From Streptomyces sp. MMG1121 (GTDB taxonomy: Bacteria > Actinomycetota > Actinomycetes > Streptomycetales > Streptomycetaceae): 64,000 bases of DNA. The position numbers and the translations under genes are program-made. The stretch covers positions 62,001 to 126,000 of the forward strand of contig NZ_LGDV01000251.1 of the NCBI RefSeq assembly GCF_001280015.1. The letters run 5' to 3'. Positions 8,939 through 16,134 of this stretch are shown piece after piece; within the stretch, counting starts at the first letter, position 1; every line of letters begins with the position of its first letter. A model generated the notes under the pieces. The model made no database searches and was not told where the DNA came from. It worked only from the letters and a program-made list of their open reading frames with translations.

Positions 8939-8964
8939 GGGTCCCCGCCCCTGGGCGGGGACCC
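8939..8964. terminator. Terminator hairpin after tuf3
   Basis: GGGTCCCCGCCC (8939-8950) pairs with GGGCGGGGACCC (8953-8964), a stem of up to 12 bp with a tiny loop. It begins 6 bases after the tuf3 stop and ends 11 bases before the next start codon, so it also occupies the next gene's leader. Confidence 0.8.
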
Positions 8965-8975
8965 ACAATGGAGAA

Positions 8976-9821
8976 GTGAACGAATCCATACCCGTCAGTC
9001 GCACCACCGACCACGGCACCGCCAAACTCATGCCCGACGTCGACCGTGCGCGGGCCTGGCTGCTCACCGTCGACGGGGCGCCGCAGTCGTACGTCGATCT
9101 CGACGAGCCGGCGCATCTGCAGTTCGAGTACGCGCGGCGGCTCGGGCATGTGCTGGATGTCGTGGCCGAGGCCGGGCGGGCGCTGGACGTGGTGCATCTC
9201 GGCGGGGGTGCGCTGACGCTGCCCCGGTACGTGGCGGCCACCCGGCCCGGCTCGCGGCAGGATGTCGTGGAGGCCGACGCGGGGCTGCTGGAGCTGGTCG
9301 TCGAGCATCTGCCGCTGCCGGCGGGCTCGGGTGTCGCGCTGCACGCGGCCGACGCCCGGGCCTGGCTGGAGGGGGCGCCGGACGATCACGCCGATGTGCT
9401 GATCGCCGACGTCTTCGGCGGCTCCCGGGTACCGGCCCATCTCACGACGCTGGCCTACGTCCGCGAGGCCCGGCGGGTGCTGCGGCCGGACGGTGTGTAT
9501 CTGGCCAACCTCGCCGACCAGGCGCCGTTCGCCTTCCTGCGGTCCCAACTGGCCACGCTCGCCGAGTACTTCGGTGAGCTGGTGCTGATCGCCGAGCCGG
9601 GCGTGCTGCGCGGGCGCCGGTTCGGCAACGCCGTGCTGGTCGCCTCGCACCGCCCCCTCGACATCGCCGCCCTGGCCCGTCGCACGGCGGCGGACGCCTT
9701 TCCGGCGAGGGTCGAACACGGCACGGCGGTGCGGGAGTTCACCGGCGCCGCACGGCCGGTCGGGGACGCGGACGCCGTACCGTCACCCGAGCCCCCCGAC
9801 GGGGCCTTCGGCATCGGCTGA
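8976..9821 (+). CDS. Spermidine synthase-like protein (class I methyltransferase fold)
   Basis: This protein of about 281 residues has a SAM-binding style Rossmann core. The nucleotide loop is at VVHLGGGALTLPRYVA, an acidic residue follows at VVEADAGLLELV, then HAADARAWLEG and DVLIADVFGGSRVP, and the C-terminal half contains a LRPDGVYLANLAD strand. These match the polyamine-synthase-like family that lacks the usual N-terminal beta domain. The substrate is unknown. The GTG at 8976 is chosen because the preceding sequence is the tuf3 terminator. The GGAG is only 2 bases away, so an internal ATG near 9030 is possible. Confidence 0.82.
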   Translation: MNESIPVSRTTDHGTAKLMPDVDRARAWLLTVDGAPQSYVDLDEPAHLQFEYARRLGHVLDVVAEAGRALDVVHLGGGALTLPRYVAATRPGSRQDVVEADAGLLELVVEHLPLPAGSGVALHAADARAWLEGAPDDHADVLIADVFGGSRVPAHLTTLAYVREARRVLRPDGVYLANLADQAPFAFLRSQLATLAEYFGELVLIAEPGVLRGRRFGNAVLVASHRPLDIAALARRTAADAFPARVEHGTAVREFTGAARPVGDADAVPSPEPPDGAFGIG

Positions 9822-9837
9822 CACGGGCCGGGGCGGG

Positions 9838-10740
9838 CCGGGACGACCGGCCGGCTCCGGCGGGTCAGCTCGCGCACGTCCGGGACCAGCGGCACCAGGG
9901 CCGTGACCAGGACGACCAGGACGGCGCAGCCCCACAACGCGGCCGTCCGGCCGGACGCGACCTCGGCGGGACCCGCCGGCGCGGTGGCGAGGGGCAGGAG
10001 GGAGACCGAGCCGGACCAGTCGTAGGCCGAGAGCCGGGAGAGCCTGTCCTCGGGGATCTCCTGGTGCGGCGCGATCAGCCAGTGCGCGCCTCGGGTGTTC
10101 CCCGCAGGAACTGGCACGCGTCCGGCACGACCTCGCAGACCGGCACGCAACCCGGATGACCACCGCGTTGGCGAGGGGGAACCGTACGACGATGCCCACA
10201 GCCAGGGTCGGCCGGCGAACTTCCGCCAGCCCTCGCGGAGATCGGCCGCCATGCCCTGGGCCGGGGCGCGCGGCGGGATGTGACTGACGTCGAGGAAGGA
10301 GCGCAGGGCGCCGAGAGGGCGAAGCCGGCCGCGTCGACCGCGAGCACTCAGCCGGGGCCGACGGCCGCGACCGGCGCGCCGCCGAGAGCGGCCCCGCCGA
10401 TGGCCGCTCCCTGTGTGGCCGTACGGGAGAGGGCGAACGCCCGCCCCCCGCTCGCCCTCCACCGAGGACTTCAGCATGCCCTCCACGGCCGGGCCGAAGA
10501 ACGCCTGCCCGGTGCCGCCCAGCGCCGGTCGGCGAGGGCGTCGCCGATGAGCAGGAGCCTCACCAGCGGCAGCGTGCGCGCGGCCGCCGCCGGTCCCACG
10601 TCCCCGCAGTCGTCGCCCGCGTCCAGCACGGCCAACGCGGCGGCGATGAGCGAACCGTTCGCCCCGAGGCCGGTCACGACGGCCGCCGCGGTCAGCGGCG
10701 AGTAGGTGCGCCCGCCCAGACGGGTCTGCCGGGGCGGCTC
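9838..10740 (-). pseudogene. Decayed MFS exporter gene
   Basis: Pieces of one MFS drug-exporter-type protein appear in order on the minus strand but in different frames. They are: an N-terminal segment (VVTGLGANGSLIAAALAVLD ... PLVRLLLIGDALADRR, about 10,700-10,530); VEGMLKSSVEGE (near 10,480); FLDVSHIPPRAPAQGMAADL and GRPWLWA (about 10,300-10,200); a scrambled middle; then HQEIPEDRLSRLSAYDW and AALWGCAVLVVLVTALVPLV to VPDVRELTRR (about 10,060-9,850). At least three frameshifts and a large internal shortening, compared with the usual 400 or so residues, show it is dead. The ends are approximate. Confidence 0.8.
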
Positions 10741-10773
10741 GGCAGAACGATCCTCCTCAGGGGGCGATCCGCG

Positions 10774-11859
10774 TCATGACCCTGTCGGGTCCCCGTGGAG
10801 ACGGACCGTGCTCAGGATCTTCATGACGGTCGCGTCCGGAACCTCTCCCGCGACGCCCGTGGCGCCGTAGAAGTTGAAGGACACGAAGTCGTCCTGGGAG
10901 TTCTTGAAGCCGAACGTGATGGCCTTTCCGTCACTGGCGCACTTCGACTTGCCCTTCTTCGGGCTGTTGTGCGACCGGGCCCAGGCGTAGCTGCCGGTGA
11001 TGCCCGAGGCCGTCTTGAACTGCTTGGCCGTCTTGTCGTAGGTGATGCTCTTCTTGTCGGGCTGGGTGTAGCCGCCGTAGACCCACCAGGCCGGTGTGTT
11101 CACCGCGATCTGGTTCGCGTCCTTGGCTCCGCTGGCTCCCTTGGAACCCACGACCGCCAGCGGGGTGTTGTCGACGCGGCCGTCCTTGTCATCGTCCGAA
11201 CTGCACCACTTGGGCTGGTCCTCGGCGGTGCCCGACATCAGGATGAGCGGCTTGGTGCCGTCGCCCTTGTCGTCCGTGAACCCGACCTCGAGCGTGGGGG
11301 ACTGCACCGACCAGTCCGCGGGGACGTCGTAGGCGATGCCCCACTTGGCGTTCACCACGACCTTCCAGCCGGCGACGGTCGGCTTCTCCGTGCTGATGCC
11401 GCGCGGGTCGTCGGTCACCGACGAGGTCGGCGTGGGCTGTGCCGTCGGCGACTGGCTGGTGTGCCCGCCGCCCTTGGCGGCCGTGTCGTCCTTCTTGTTG
11501 TCGTCCTTGCCGAGGACCAGGAATCCGGTCACGCCGGCGGCGACCACGACCGCGCCCGCCGCGATGATCGCGATCAGTTTCGTACGGCCGCCACCGCCCT
11601 GCGGCGGCTGCGGAATCGGCACGGTGGGCGGCTGCGGCTGCCCCCACTGCGGCTGCTGACCGTACTGGCCGGGCTGCGGATACTGCTGGTATCCCGGCTG
11701 CTGGTACGGATTCGGCTGCTGCTGACCCGGTTGTTGGTAACCCGGCTGCTGGTAACCCGGCTGCGGCTGCCCCGGCTGCCCCGGCTGCTGATACGGGTTC
11801 TGCTGCGGGTTCTGCTGCGGGTTTGGCGCGCCCCCTGGCGGCTGCTGATCTGGCCACAT
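10774..11859 (-). CDS. Membrane-anchored surface protein, DUF8017-type
   Basis: This protein has about 361 residues from the ATG at 11,859 (MWPDQQPPGG). A cytoplasmic tail of about 100 residues is built from Pro/Gln/Gly/Tyr repeats (units such as YQQPG and QNPQQNP). One membrane segment (AIIAAGAVVVAAGVTGFLVL) follows, then a Ser/Thr/Pro linker and an outside domain of about 200 residues with VAGWKVVVNAKWGIAYDVPADW, a CSSDD Cys, a second Cys at KSKCASD and VMKILSTVRL at the end. This layout is common and conserved in Streptomyces, but its function is unknown. An in-frame ATG at 11,889 would add 10 residues, but the MWPDQQPP start is typical. Confidence 0.82.
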   Translation of the reverse strand: MWPDQQPPGGAPNPQQNPQQNPYQQPGQPGQPQPGYQQPGYQQPGQQQPNPYQQPGYQQYPQPGQYGQQPQWGQPQPPTVPIPQPPQGGGGRTKLIAIIAAGAVVVAAGVTGFLVLGKDDNKKDDTAAKGGGHTSQSPTAQPTPTSSVTDDPRGISTEKPTVAGWKVVVNAKWGIAYDVPADWSVQSPTLEVGFTDDKGDGTKPLILMSGTAEDQPKWCSSDDDKDGRVDNTPLAVVGSKGASGAKDANQIAVNTPAWWVYGGYTQPDKKSITYDKTAKQFKTASGITGSYAWARSHNSPKKGKSKCASDGKAITFGFKNSQDDFVSFNFYGATGVAGEVPDATVMKILSTVRLHGDPTGS

Positions 11860-11986
11860 GGCCAGTAACCCTAGTGCCGCCAGAGACACGATTCGGTCAC
11901 CGGCCGTCGTCAGGGTCGTTGCGAAGGGCGGCCGGCGGTGGATCCGTGCTGGTCAGTCTCCGCTACCCGTGAGTAACATGAGGTCC

Positions 11987-12445
11987 ATGAGCGCAGACCA
12001 GATGTCGATCGGCGAGATGCTCGCCGCCACCGTGCCCATGGCCCGGACCCTGAACCTGGAGTTCCTGGAGACGAACCGGGACCGGGCCGTGGTGTCCCTG
12101 CCGGACCAGGGTGCCTATCACAACCACGTGGGCGGGCCGCACGCCGGCGCGATGTTCACGCTCGGGGAGTCCGCCAGCGGGGCCATCGTGCTGGCCGCCT
12201 TCGGGGACCAGCTCTCGCGTGCGGTGCCGCTCGCCGTCCGCGCCGAGATCGCCTACAAGAAGCTGGCGATGGGCGCCGTCACCGCGACCGCGACCCTGGG
12301 GCGCCCGGCCGCCGAGGTCGTCGCCGAACTGGACGCGGGTCAGCGCCCCGAGTTCCCCGTGACGATCGAGATCCGGCGCGCGGACGGCGCGGTGACCGGA
12401 GAGATGACCGTGGTCTGGACTCTGCGGCCCAACCATCAGGACTGA
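11987..12445 (+). CDS. Hotdog-fold thioesterase-like protein (DUF4442/PaaI-like)
   Basis: This 152-residue single hotdog domain has the long helix and first strands at MSIGEMLAATVPMARTLNLEF, the core YHNHVGGPHAGAMFTLGESAS, and the last strands at AIAYKK-like EIAYKKLAMGAVTATATL and FPVTIEIRRADG. Such proteins usually cleave acyl-CoA or acyl-ACP thioesters, and the N-H-x-G-G-P-H segment is where the active site lies. The ATG at 11,987 is chosen; an ATG at 11,978 is in frame. It is divergent from the DUF8017 gene and converges on galU, sharing a terminator. Confidence 0.82.
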   Translation: MSADQMSIGEMLAATVPMARTLNLEFLETNRDRAVVSLPDQGAYHNHVGGPHAGAMFTLGESASGAIVLAAFGDQLSRAVPLAVRAEIAYKKLAMGAVTATATLGRPAAEVVAELDAGQRPEFPVTIEIRRADGAVTGEMTVVWTLRPNHQD

Positions 12446-12489
12446 CCCTTTACACAGGGGTCTACTGCGATACGCGGCGGTATGTCGGA

Positions 12490-12513
12490 GAGGGGCCCGG
12501 ACCCGGGCCCCTC
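12490..12513. terminator. Bidirectional terminator hairpin
   Basis: GAGGGGCCCGG (12,490-12,500) pairs with CCGGGCCCCTC (12,503-12,513). It sits between the convergent stops of the thioesterase-like gene and galU and can serve both. Confidence 0.8.
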
Positions 12514-12532
12514 CTGTCGTGCGCCGGTGGTG

Positions 12533-13486
12533 TCAGGCGGCTCGCCACGCCTCGCCGTCGCCGGTCCGGTCGTCCTCCAGACCGGCCACGAACTCCCTGA
12601 GCCAGCGGCTGAATTCGGGCCCCAGGTCCGGGCGGGCGCAGGCCAGGCGGACCACTGTGCGCAGATAGTCGGCCTTGTCGCCGGTGTCGTAGCGCAGCCC
12701 GTCGAAGACGACCCCGTGCACGGTGCCTCCCGCCGCGAGGTCCTGGAGGGCGTCGGTCAGCTGGATCTCGCCGCCGCGGCCCGGCGGGGTGCGCTCCAGG
12801 ACGTCGAACACGGCCGGGTCCAGGACATAGCGGCCGATGACCGCGTACCGGCTCGGCGCGGTCCCGGGCGCCGGCTTCTCCACCAGCCCGGTGACCCGTA
12901 CGACACCGTCCTCGTCCGTCGGCTCCACCGCCGCGCAGCCGTAGAGGTGGGCCTGTTCGGGAGCGACCTCCATCAGCGCGACCACACTGCCCGCGTGCCG
13001 CTCGCGGACCTCCAGCATGCGGCTCAGCAGGGTCTCGCGGGCGTCGATCAGATCGTCGCCGAGCAGGACCGCGAAGGGCTGGTCGCCCACGTGGTGACGG
13101 GCGCACAGCACCGCGTGGCCGAGGCCGAGCGGGTCGCCCTGGCGGATGTGGTGGATGTCGGCGAGCCGGGCGGGATCGCGTACGGCGTCCAGGCGCACGG
13201 TGTCGCCCTTGGCGGCCAGCGCCTGCTCCAGTTCCAAGGCGTTGTCGAAGTGGTCCTCGATGGCCCGCTTGTGCCGGCCCGTGACCATCAGGATGTCGTC
13301 GAGACCGGCCGCGGCGGCCTCCTCGACCACGTACTGGATGGCCGGCTTGTCGACGACCGGAAGCATCTCCTTCGGCGTGGCCTTGGTCGCGGGCAGAAAC
13401 CGGGTGCCGAGTCCCGCGGCCGGTACGACGGCCTTGCGGACCGTGCGGGGCGGGACGGGGGGCGCTGTGGAGTGGGGGGCGATCAT
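12533..13486 (-). CDS. galU: UTP-glucose-1-phosphate uridylyltransferase
   Basis: This 317-residue protein makes UDP-glucose from UTP and glucose-1-phosphate. The nucleotidyl-transfer motif GLGTRFLPATKATPKEM is at about residue 22, followed by VDKPAIQYVVEEA, GLGHAVLCA, LLGDDLI, VTGLVEKP, GRYVLDPAVF, RGGEIQLTDAL and DTGDKADYL. The length fits bacterial GalU. The start is uncertain between ATG codons at 13,486 and 13,495; neither has a clear ribosome site. It supplies UDP-sugar for wall and polysaccharide synthesis, and could also feed the GT1 enzyme in the lipid operon, though that link is only inference. Confidence 0.94.
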   Translation of the reverse strand: MIAPHSTAPPVPPRTVRKAVVPAAGLGTRFLPATKATPKEMLPVVDKPAIQYVVEEAAAAGLDDILMVTGRHKRAIEDHFDNALELEQALAAKGDTVRLDAVRDPARLADIHHIRQGDPLGLGHAVLCARHHVGDQPFAVLLGDDLIDARETLLSRMLEVRERHAGSVVALMEVAPEQAHLYGCAAVEPTDEDGVVRVTGLVEKPAPGTAPSRYAVIGRYVLDPAVFDVLERTPPGRGGEIQLTDALQDLAAGGTVHGVVFDGLRYDTGDKADYLRTVVRLACARPDLGPEFSRWLREFVAGLEDDRTGDGEAWRAA

Positions 13487-13495
13487 GCGGCCCAT

Positions 13496-13818
13496 GCTGG
13501 GACACGTGGATGAGAGTGCGCCCGGAGAAACATGGGAACCGGCTGTGGACGTTCGAGAACCGGCCTGGGGTGCGTGAGAACGGGTCGCAGAGGCGATACC
13601 GGCGGTAACTCTCGTGCAATTCGCCGACTTTGAGGTCGGGTCAATCCAGCTTCTTGTTTCCTGTGTTGTGCATGTGCGAAGGTGAGCCTCCCCGCGGGAA
13701 GGGCAAAGGCCGGCGCCGAACGCCGAGGCCGGCCCTGGTGGTACGCACCAATCAGGCACTGCTTTCCGACAGCACCGCATTTCGCATGCGGTGCCGCGGC
13801 TGGAAAGGAAATGGTTCC
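13496..13818 (+). promoter_or_regulatory. 323-bp intergenic region with folded leader
   Basis: There is no coding signal here. Seen: a small CCGAC/GTCGG hairpin (13,624-13,639), a 7-bp stem GGCCGGC/GCCGGCC (13,708-13,734), and a perfect 9-bp stem (13,772-13,780 with 13,786-13,794, loop TTCGC) ending 10 bases before the AAGGAA ribosome site (13,804-13,809) of the ricin-domain gene. The stretch at 13,640-13,680 is unusually AT-rich and may hold a promoter. The folds suggest a structured leader, but no known riboswitch was recognised. Confidence 0.4.
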
Positions 13819-15741
13819 GTGCAGTCCCCTCACCCCCCACGCCCGCCTTACCCGCCTCTGCCGGTTCCGACCGGGGAGTCCGACCGCGAACTCGTCGCCC
13901 GGCTGACCGGCCCGGGCGACACCCGCCACCACGCCGTCGCCCTGCTGTTGGCCCGGCACTGGCGGGCCGCCCGCGACTACGCCGCCGTCTGCCTGGCCTC
14001 CGCGGGTCCCACGGCCCCGCTCGTGGCCACCGCCGCCTTCCACGAGGCCCTCGGCCGCATGGCGGGCGGGGCCGTCGGCGGCGCGCTGCGCCCGCACCTG
14101 CTCGTCGCCGTCCGTGACACCGTCCGCGCCTGGGCGGCGGACGACGGAACCTGTGCGACTCTGCCGGAATTGCGCAAACCCACCGGAGGTCGCGGACTGC
14201 GCGCCACAAAGCCCGGAACGCCGGAAAGGAGACTGCTCGCCGAGCGCGCATTCCGGGCCCTTCCCGGCGCTTCGCAATGCCTTCTGTGGCACACCGAGGC
14301 GGAAGCCGAACCCATAAACATACCCGCCGGTCTGCTGGGGGTCGACCCGGCCACCGCGTCGACCGCCCTGGAACAGGCACGCGAGCAATTCCGCACGGGT
14401 TGCGTACGTGCCCACAGAGAACTCGCGCCGTCCAAGGAATGCCGCTTCTACAACCGGCTGCTCGACGTCCCGATGCGCCGGGGCGGAGTCCTGCTGCCGG
14501 ATGTGCGGCGGCATCTGACGGCCTGCGCGTACTGCCGCCACGCCGCCGACACCATCGGACGGTTCGAGGGCGGTCTGGAGCTGCTGCTGGCCGAGACGGT
14601 GCTGGGCTGGGGGGCCCGCCGGTATCTCGACTCACGCCCCGGGCGCGGCGCCGCCGGGAACTGGTCGCCCGCACCGCAGTCGCTGCGGGAGGAGGCCGGC
14701 GGCCGGCACCGCACCGGGTCCGCGAGCCGCCACCGTACGGCCGTGCTGGTGGGCGTCGGACTGACCTCGCTCGCGCTGCTCGCCACCGTCCTCGTGGCCA
14801 GAAGCTGGTCCGACGACAACGGTGTCCCGGTGCCCGGCACCACCTGGGGCGCCCCCGCCGGCCACACCGCGCACCCGAACGGAACCGGCGCCCGGCGCGC
14901 CACCTCGCCCTCCGCCGCCGCGGCCGGCGACCCCGTCGAGATCGCCCGCGGCAGCCTGCGCGAACTCGCCTCCGGACGCTGTCTGGACGTGGGCGAGGAC
15001 CGGAGCGCCGCGAGCGCGGGAATCCGGGTCGCGGCGGGCACGGGGGTCCGGCTCGCGCCGTGCTCGTCGGGGGCCTCGCAGCAGTGGTCGTACCAGGACG
15101 ACGGTCTGCTGCGCAGCGCCGTCGACCCGTCCCTGTGCCTTGCCGCCGACCCGGGGACGAGGGACGTCGCGCTGGCCGACTGCCTCGTGCACGCGGGGGA
15201 GGTGGCCTACGACATCACCGTGCGCGGCGAGATCCTGCTCCGCTCGGACGAGGCGCTCGCGCTGACTCCGGGTGCGGGTGGATCGGCCATGAGTGTGGGG
15301 CTTGCGCGGCGGGACGGTTCGCCGGGGCAGCTGTGGGGGCTGGAGCCGGGTGCGGGTGCTGCGGGGGGCGCGGCGGCTGGTGCCGCGGGGGTGCCGGACG
15401 AGGGCGGTGCGCCCGGTGTGCCGGGTGCTGTGCCTGGTGCGCCGGGGGCTGAGCAGTGGGGTCGGCCGAAGGGGGACGGCGAAGGGGGTGGCTCGCCCGG
15501 GGCGCAGGAGGGCCCCGGCGATGGGCGGGGGACGCCGGAGATGCCGGGGGTGCCGGGGGAGCCAGGGCGGTCGGGAGACGGGAACGAGCCGCGGATCGCC
15601 CAGGTCGCTGCTACCGGTGAACGGCGCCGTACCGGGCCCGTGTCGCCCGGCGACGCGTTGCACGCGGTGGGCGGTGTCCTCCGGCAGGTCACCGGCCCGG
15701 TCGGTGCCGCGCCGACGGCGGTGGGGGCACTGCTCGGCTGA
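13819..15741 (+). CDS. Membrane protein: sigma-like N-terminus, zinc-finger-like segment, TM, outside ricin lectin domain
   Basis: This 640-residue protein starts at a GTG behind AAGGAA. Residues from about 15 to 200 resemble a worn ECF sigma factor: ESDRELVARLTGPG, then AAFHEALGRM, then a region-4-like stretch FRALPGASQCLLWHTEAEAE...TALEQAREQFR. Next comes DVRRHLTACAYCRHAADTIGRFEGG, a H-x3-C-x2-C pattern like anti-sigma zinc fingers. One membrane helix (AVLVGVGLTSLALLATVLVA) precedes a beta-trefoil lectin domain (LRELASGRCLDVGED ... QQWSYQDDGLLRS ... SLCLAAD ... GQLWGLEP). A Gly/Pro-rich collagen-like tail ends it. It probably binds glycans outside. Whether the inside half still controls transcription is unknown. 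Confidence 0.82.
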   Translation: MQSPHPPRPPYPPLPVPTGESDRELVARLTGPGDTRHHAVALLLARHWRAARDYAAVCLASAGPTAPLVATAAFHEALGRMAGGAVGGALRPHLLVAVRDTVRAWAADDGTCATLPELRKPTGGRGLRATKPGTPERRLLAERAFRALPGASQCLLWHTEAEAEPINIPAGLLGVDPATASTALEQAREQFRTGCVRAHRELAPSKECRFYNRLLDVPMRRGGVLLPDVRRHLTACAYCRHAADTIGRFEGGLELLLAETVLGWGARRYLDSRPGRGAAGNWSPAPQSLREEAGGRHRTGSASRHRTAVLVGVGLTSLALLATVLVARSWSDDNGVPVPGTTWGAPAGHTAHPNGTGARRATSPSAAAAGDPVEIARGSLRELASGRCLDVGEDRSAASAGIRVAAGTGVRLAPCSSGASQQWSYQDDGLLRSAVDPSLCLAADPGTRDVALADCLVHAGEVAYDITVRGEILLRSDEALALTPGAGGSAMSVGLARRDGSPGQLWGLEPGAGAAGGAAAGAAGVPDEGGAPGVPGAVPGAPGAEQWGRPKGDGEGGGSPGAQEGPGDGRGTPEMPGVPGEPGRSGDGNEPRIAQVAATGERRRTGPVSPGDALHAVGGVLRQVTGPVGAAPTAVGALLG

Positions 15742-16032
15742 CCTGCCGGGGTCCGGGGCCGGCCCGCCGACCCGCTGAACCGTGTTCGAGCCACGGACAT
15801 GAAGTCATCCGGAATTTACAGATGTCGAGTGGATGTCCCGGCGCGTTGCGAGAGGGTGAGTGCCCGGTGAAGCGGGCGGACGCTTTGCCGGGGTTGGGGT
15901 GGTGTGGCGCGTGGGGCCTGGCGGTCCCGCGCCCTCGCCCATGACGGAATTCGCCGCGTTTCCCGCAGCTTGCGGGGAATTCGATCGCCTGGCCGAATCG
16001 GCGTCTCCGGACAGGTAAAGGGCGCGCTGTTA
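15742..16032 (+). promoter_or_regulatory. Intergenic stretch upstream of the lipid-synthase promoter
   Basis: There is no gene. It holds a 9-bp hairpin with one wobble pair (15,959-15,979, loop GCT) flanked by two GAATTC sites (15,947 and 15,977), giving a roughly symmetric block of 36 bases. This could be a regulator site or an end signal for the ricin-domain gene. Nothing else was recognised. Confidence 0.35.
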
Positions 16033-16061
16033 TTGACCCATGAGTAACACCTCGCTAGGTT
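16033..16061 (+). promoter_or_regulatory. Promoter of the lipid-synthase operon
   Basis: TTGACC (16,033-16,038) and TAGGTT (16,056-16,061) are separated by exactly 17 bp, matching the vegetative HrdB-type consensus of Streptomyces (TTGAC-17-TAGRNT). The start point would be near 16,068, giving a leader of about 67 bases to the ATG at 16,135. The surroundings (TTATTGACCCATGAGTAAC) are AT-rich compared with the genes. Confidence 0.7.
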
Positions 16062-16134
16062 CCGGTGCCCTCGCACCAGAGAGTTCCGCCGCACACCCCC
16101 CACCGTGCTGTCTCGCCGACCGTGCCGGAGCATC

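Noticed and set aside
10280..10705. Plus-strand small open frame opposite the MFS remains
   Set aside because: Its sequence is Ala/Pro/Arg-rich with no start signal, and the minus strand shows the MFS pieces.
12533..14674. Much longer GalU frame reaching 14,674
   Set aside because: The extra N-terminal part is antisense to the ricin-domain gene and has no GalU features; normal GalU begins near 13,486.
15947..15982. Attachment site or mobile-element end
   Set aside because: Only a short hairpin and two GAATTC sites are present, with no integrase, transposase or matching copy nearby.
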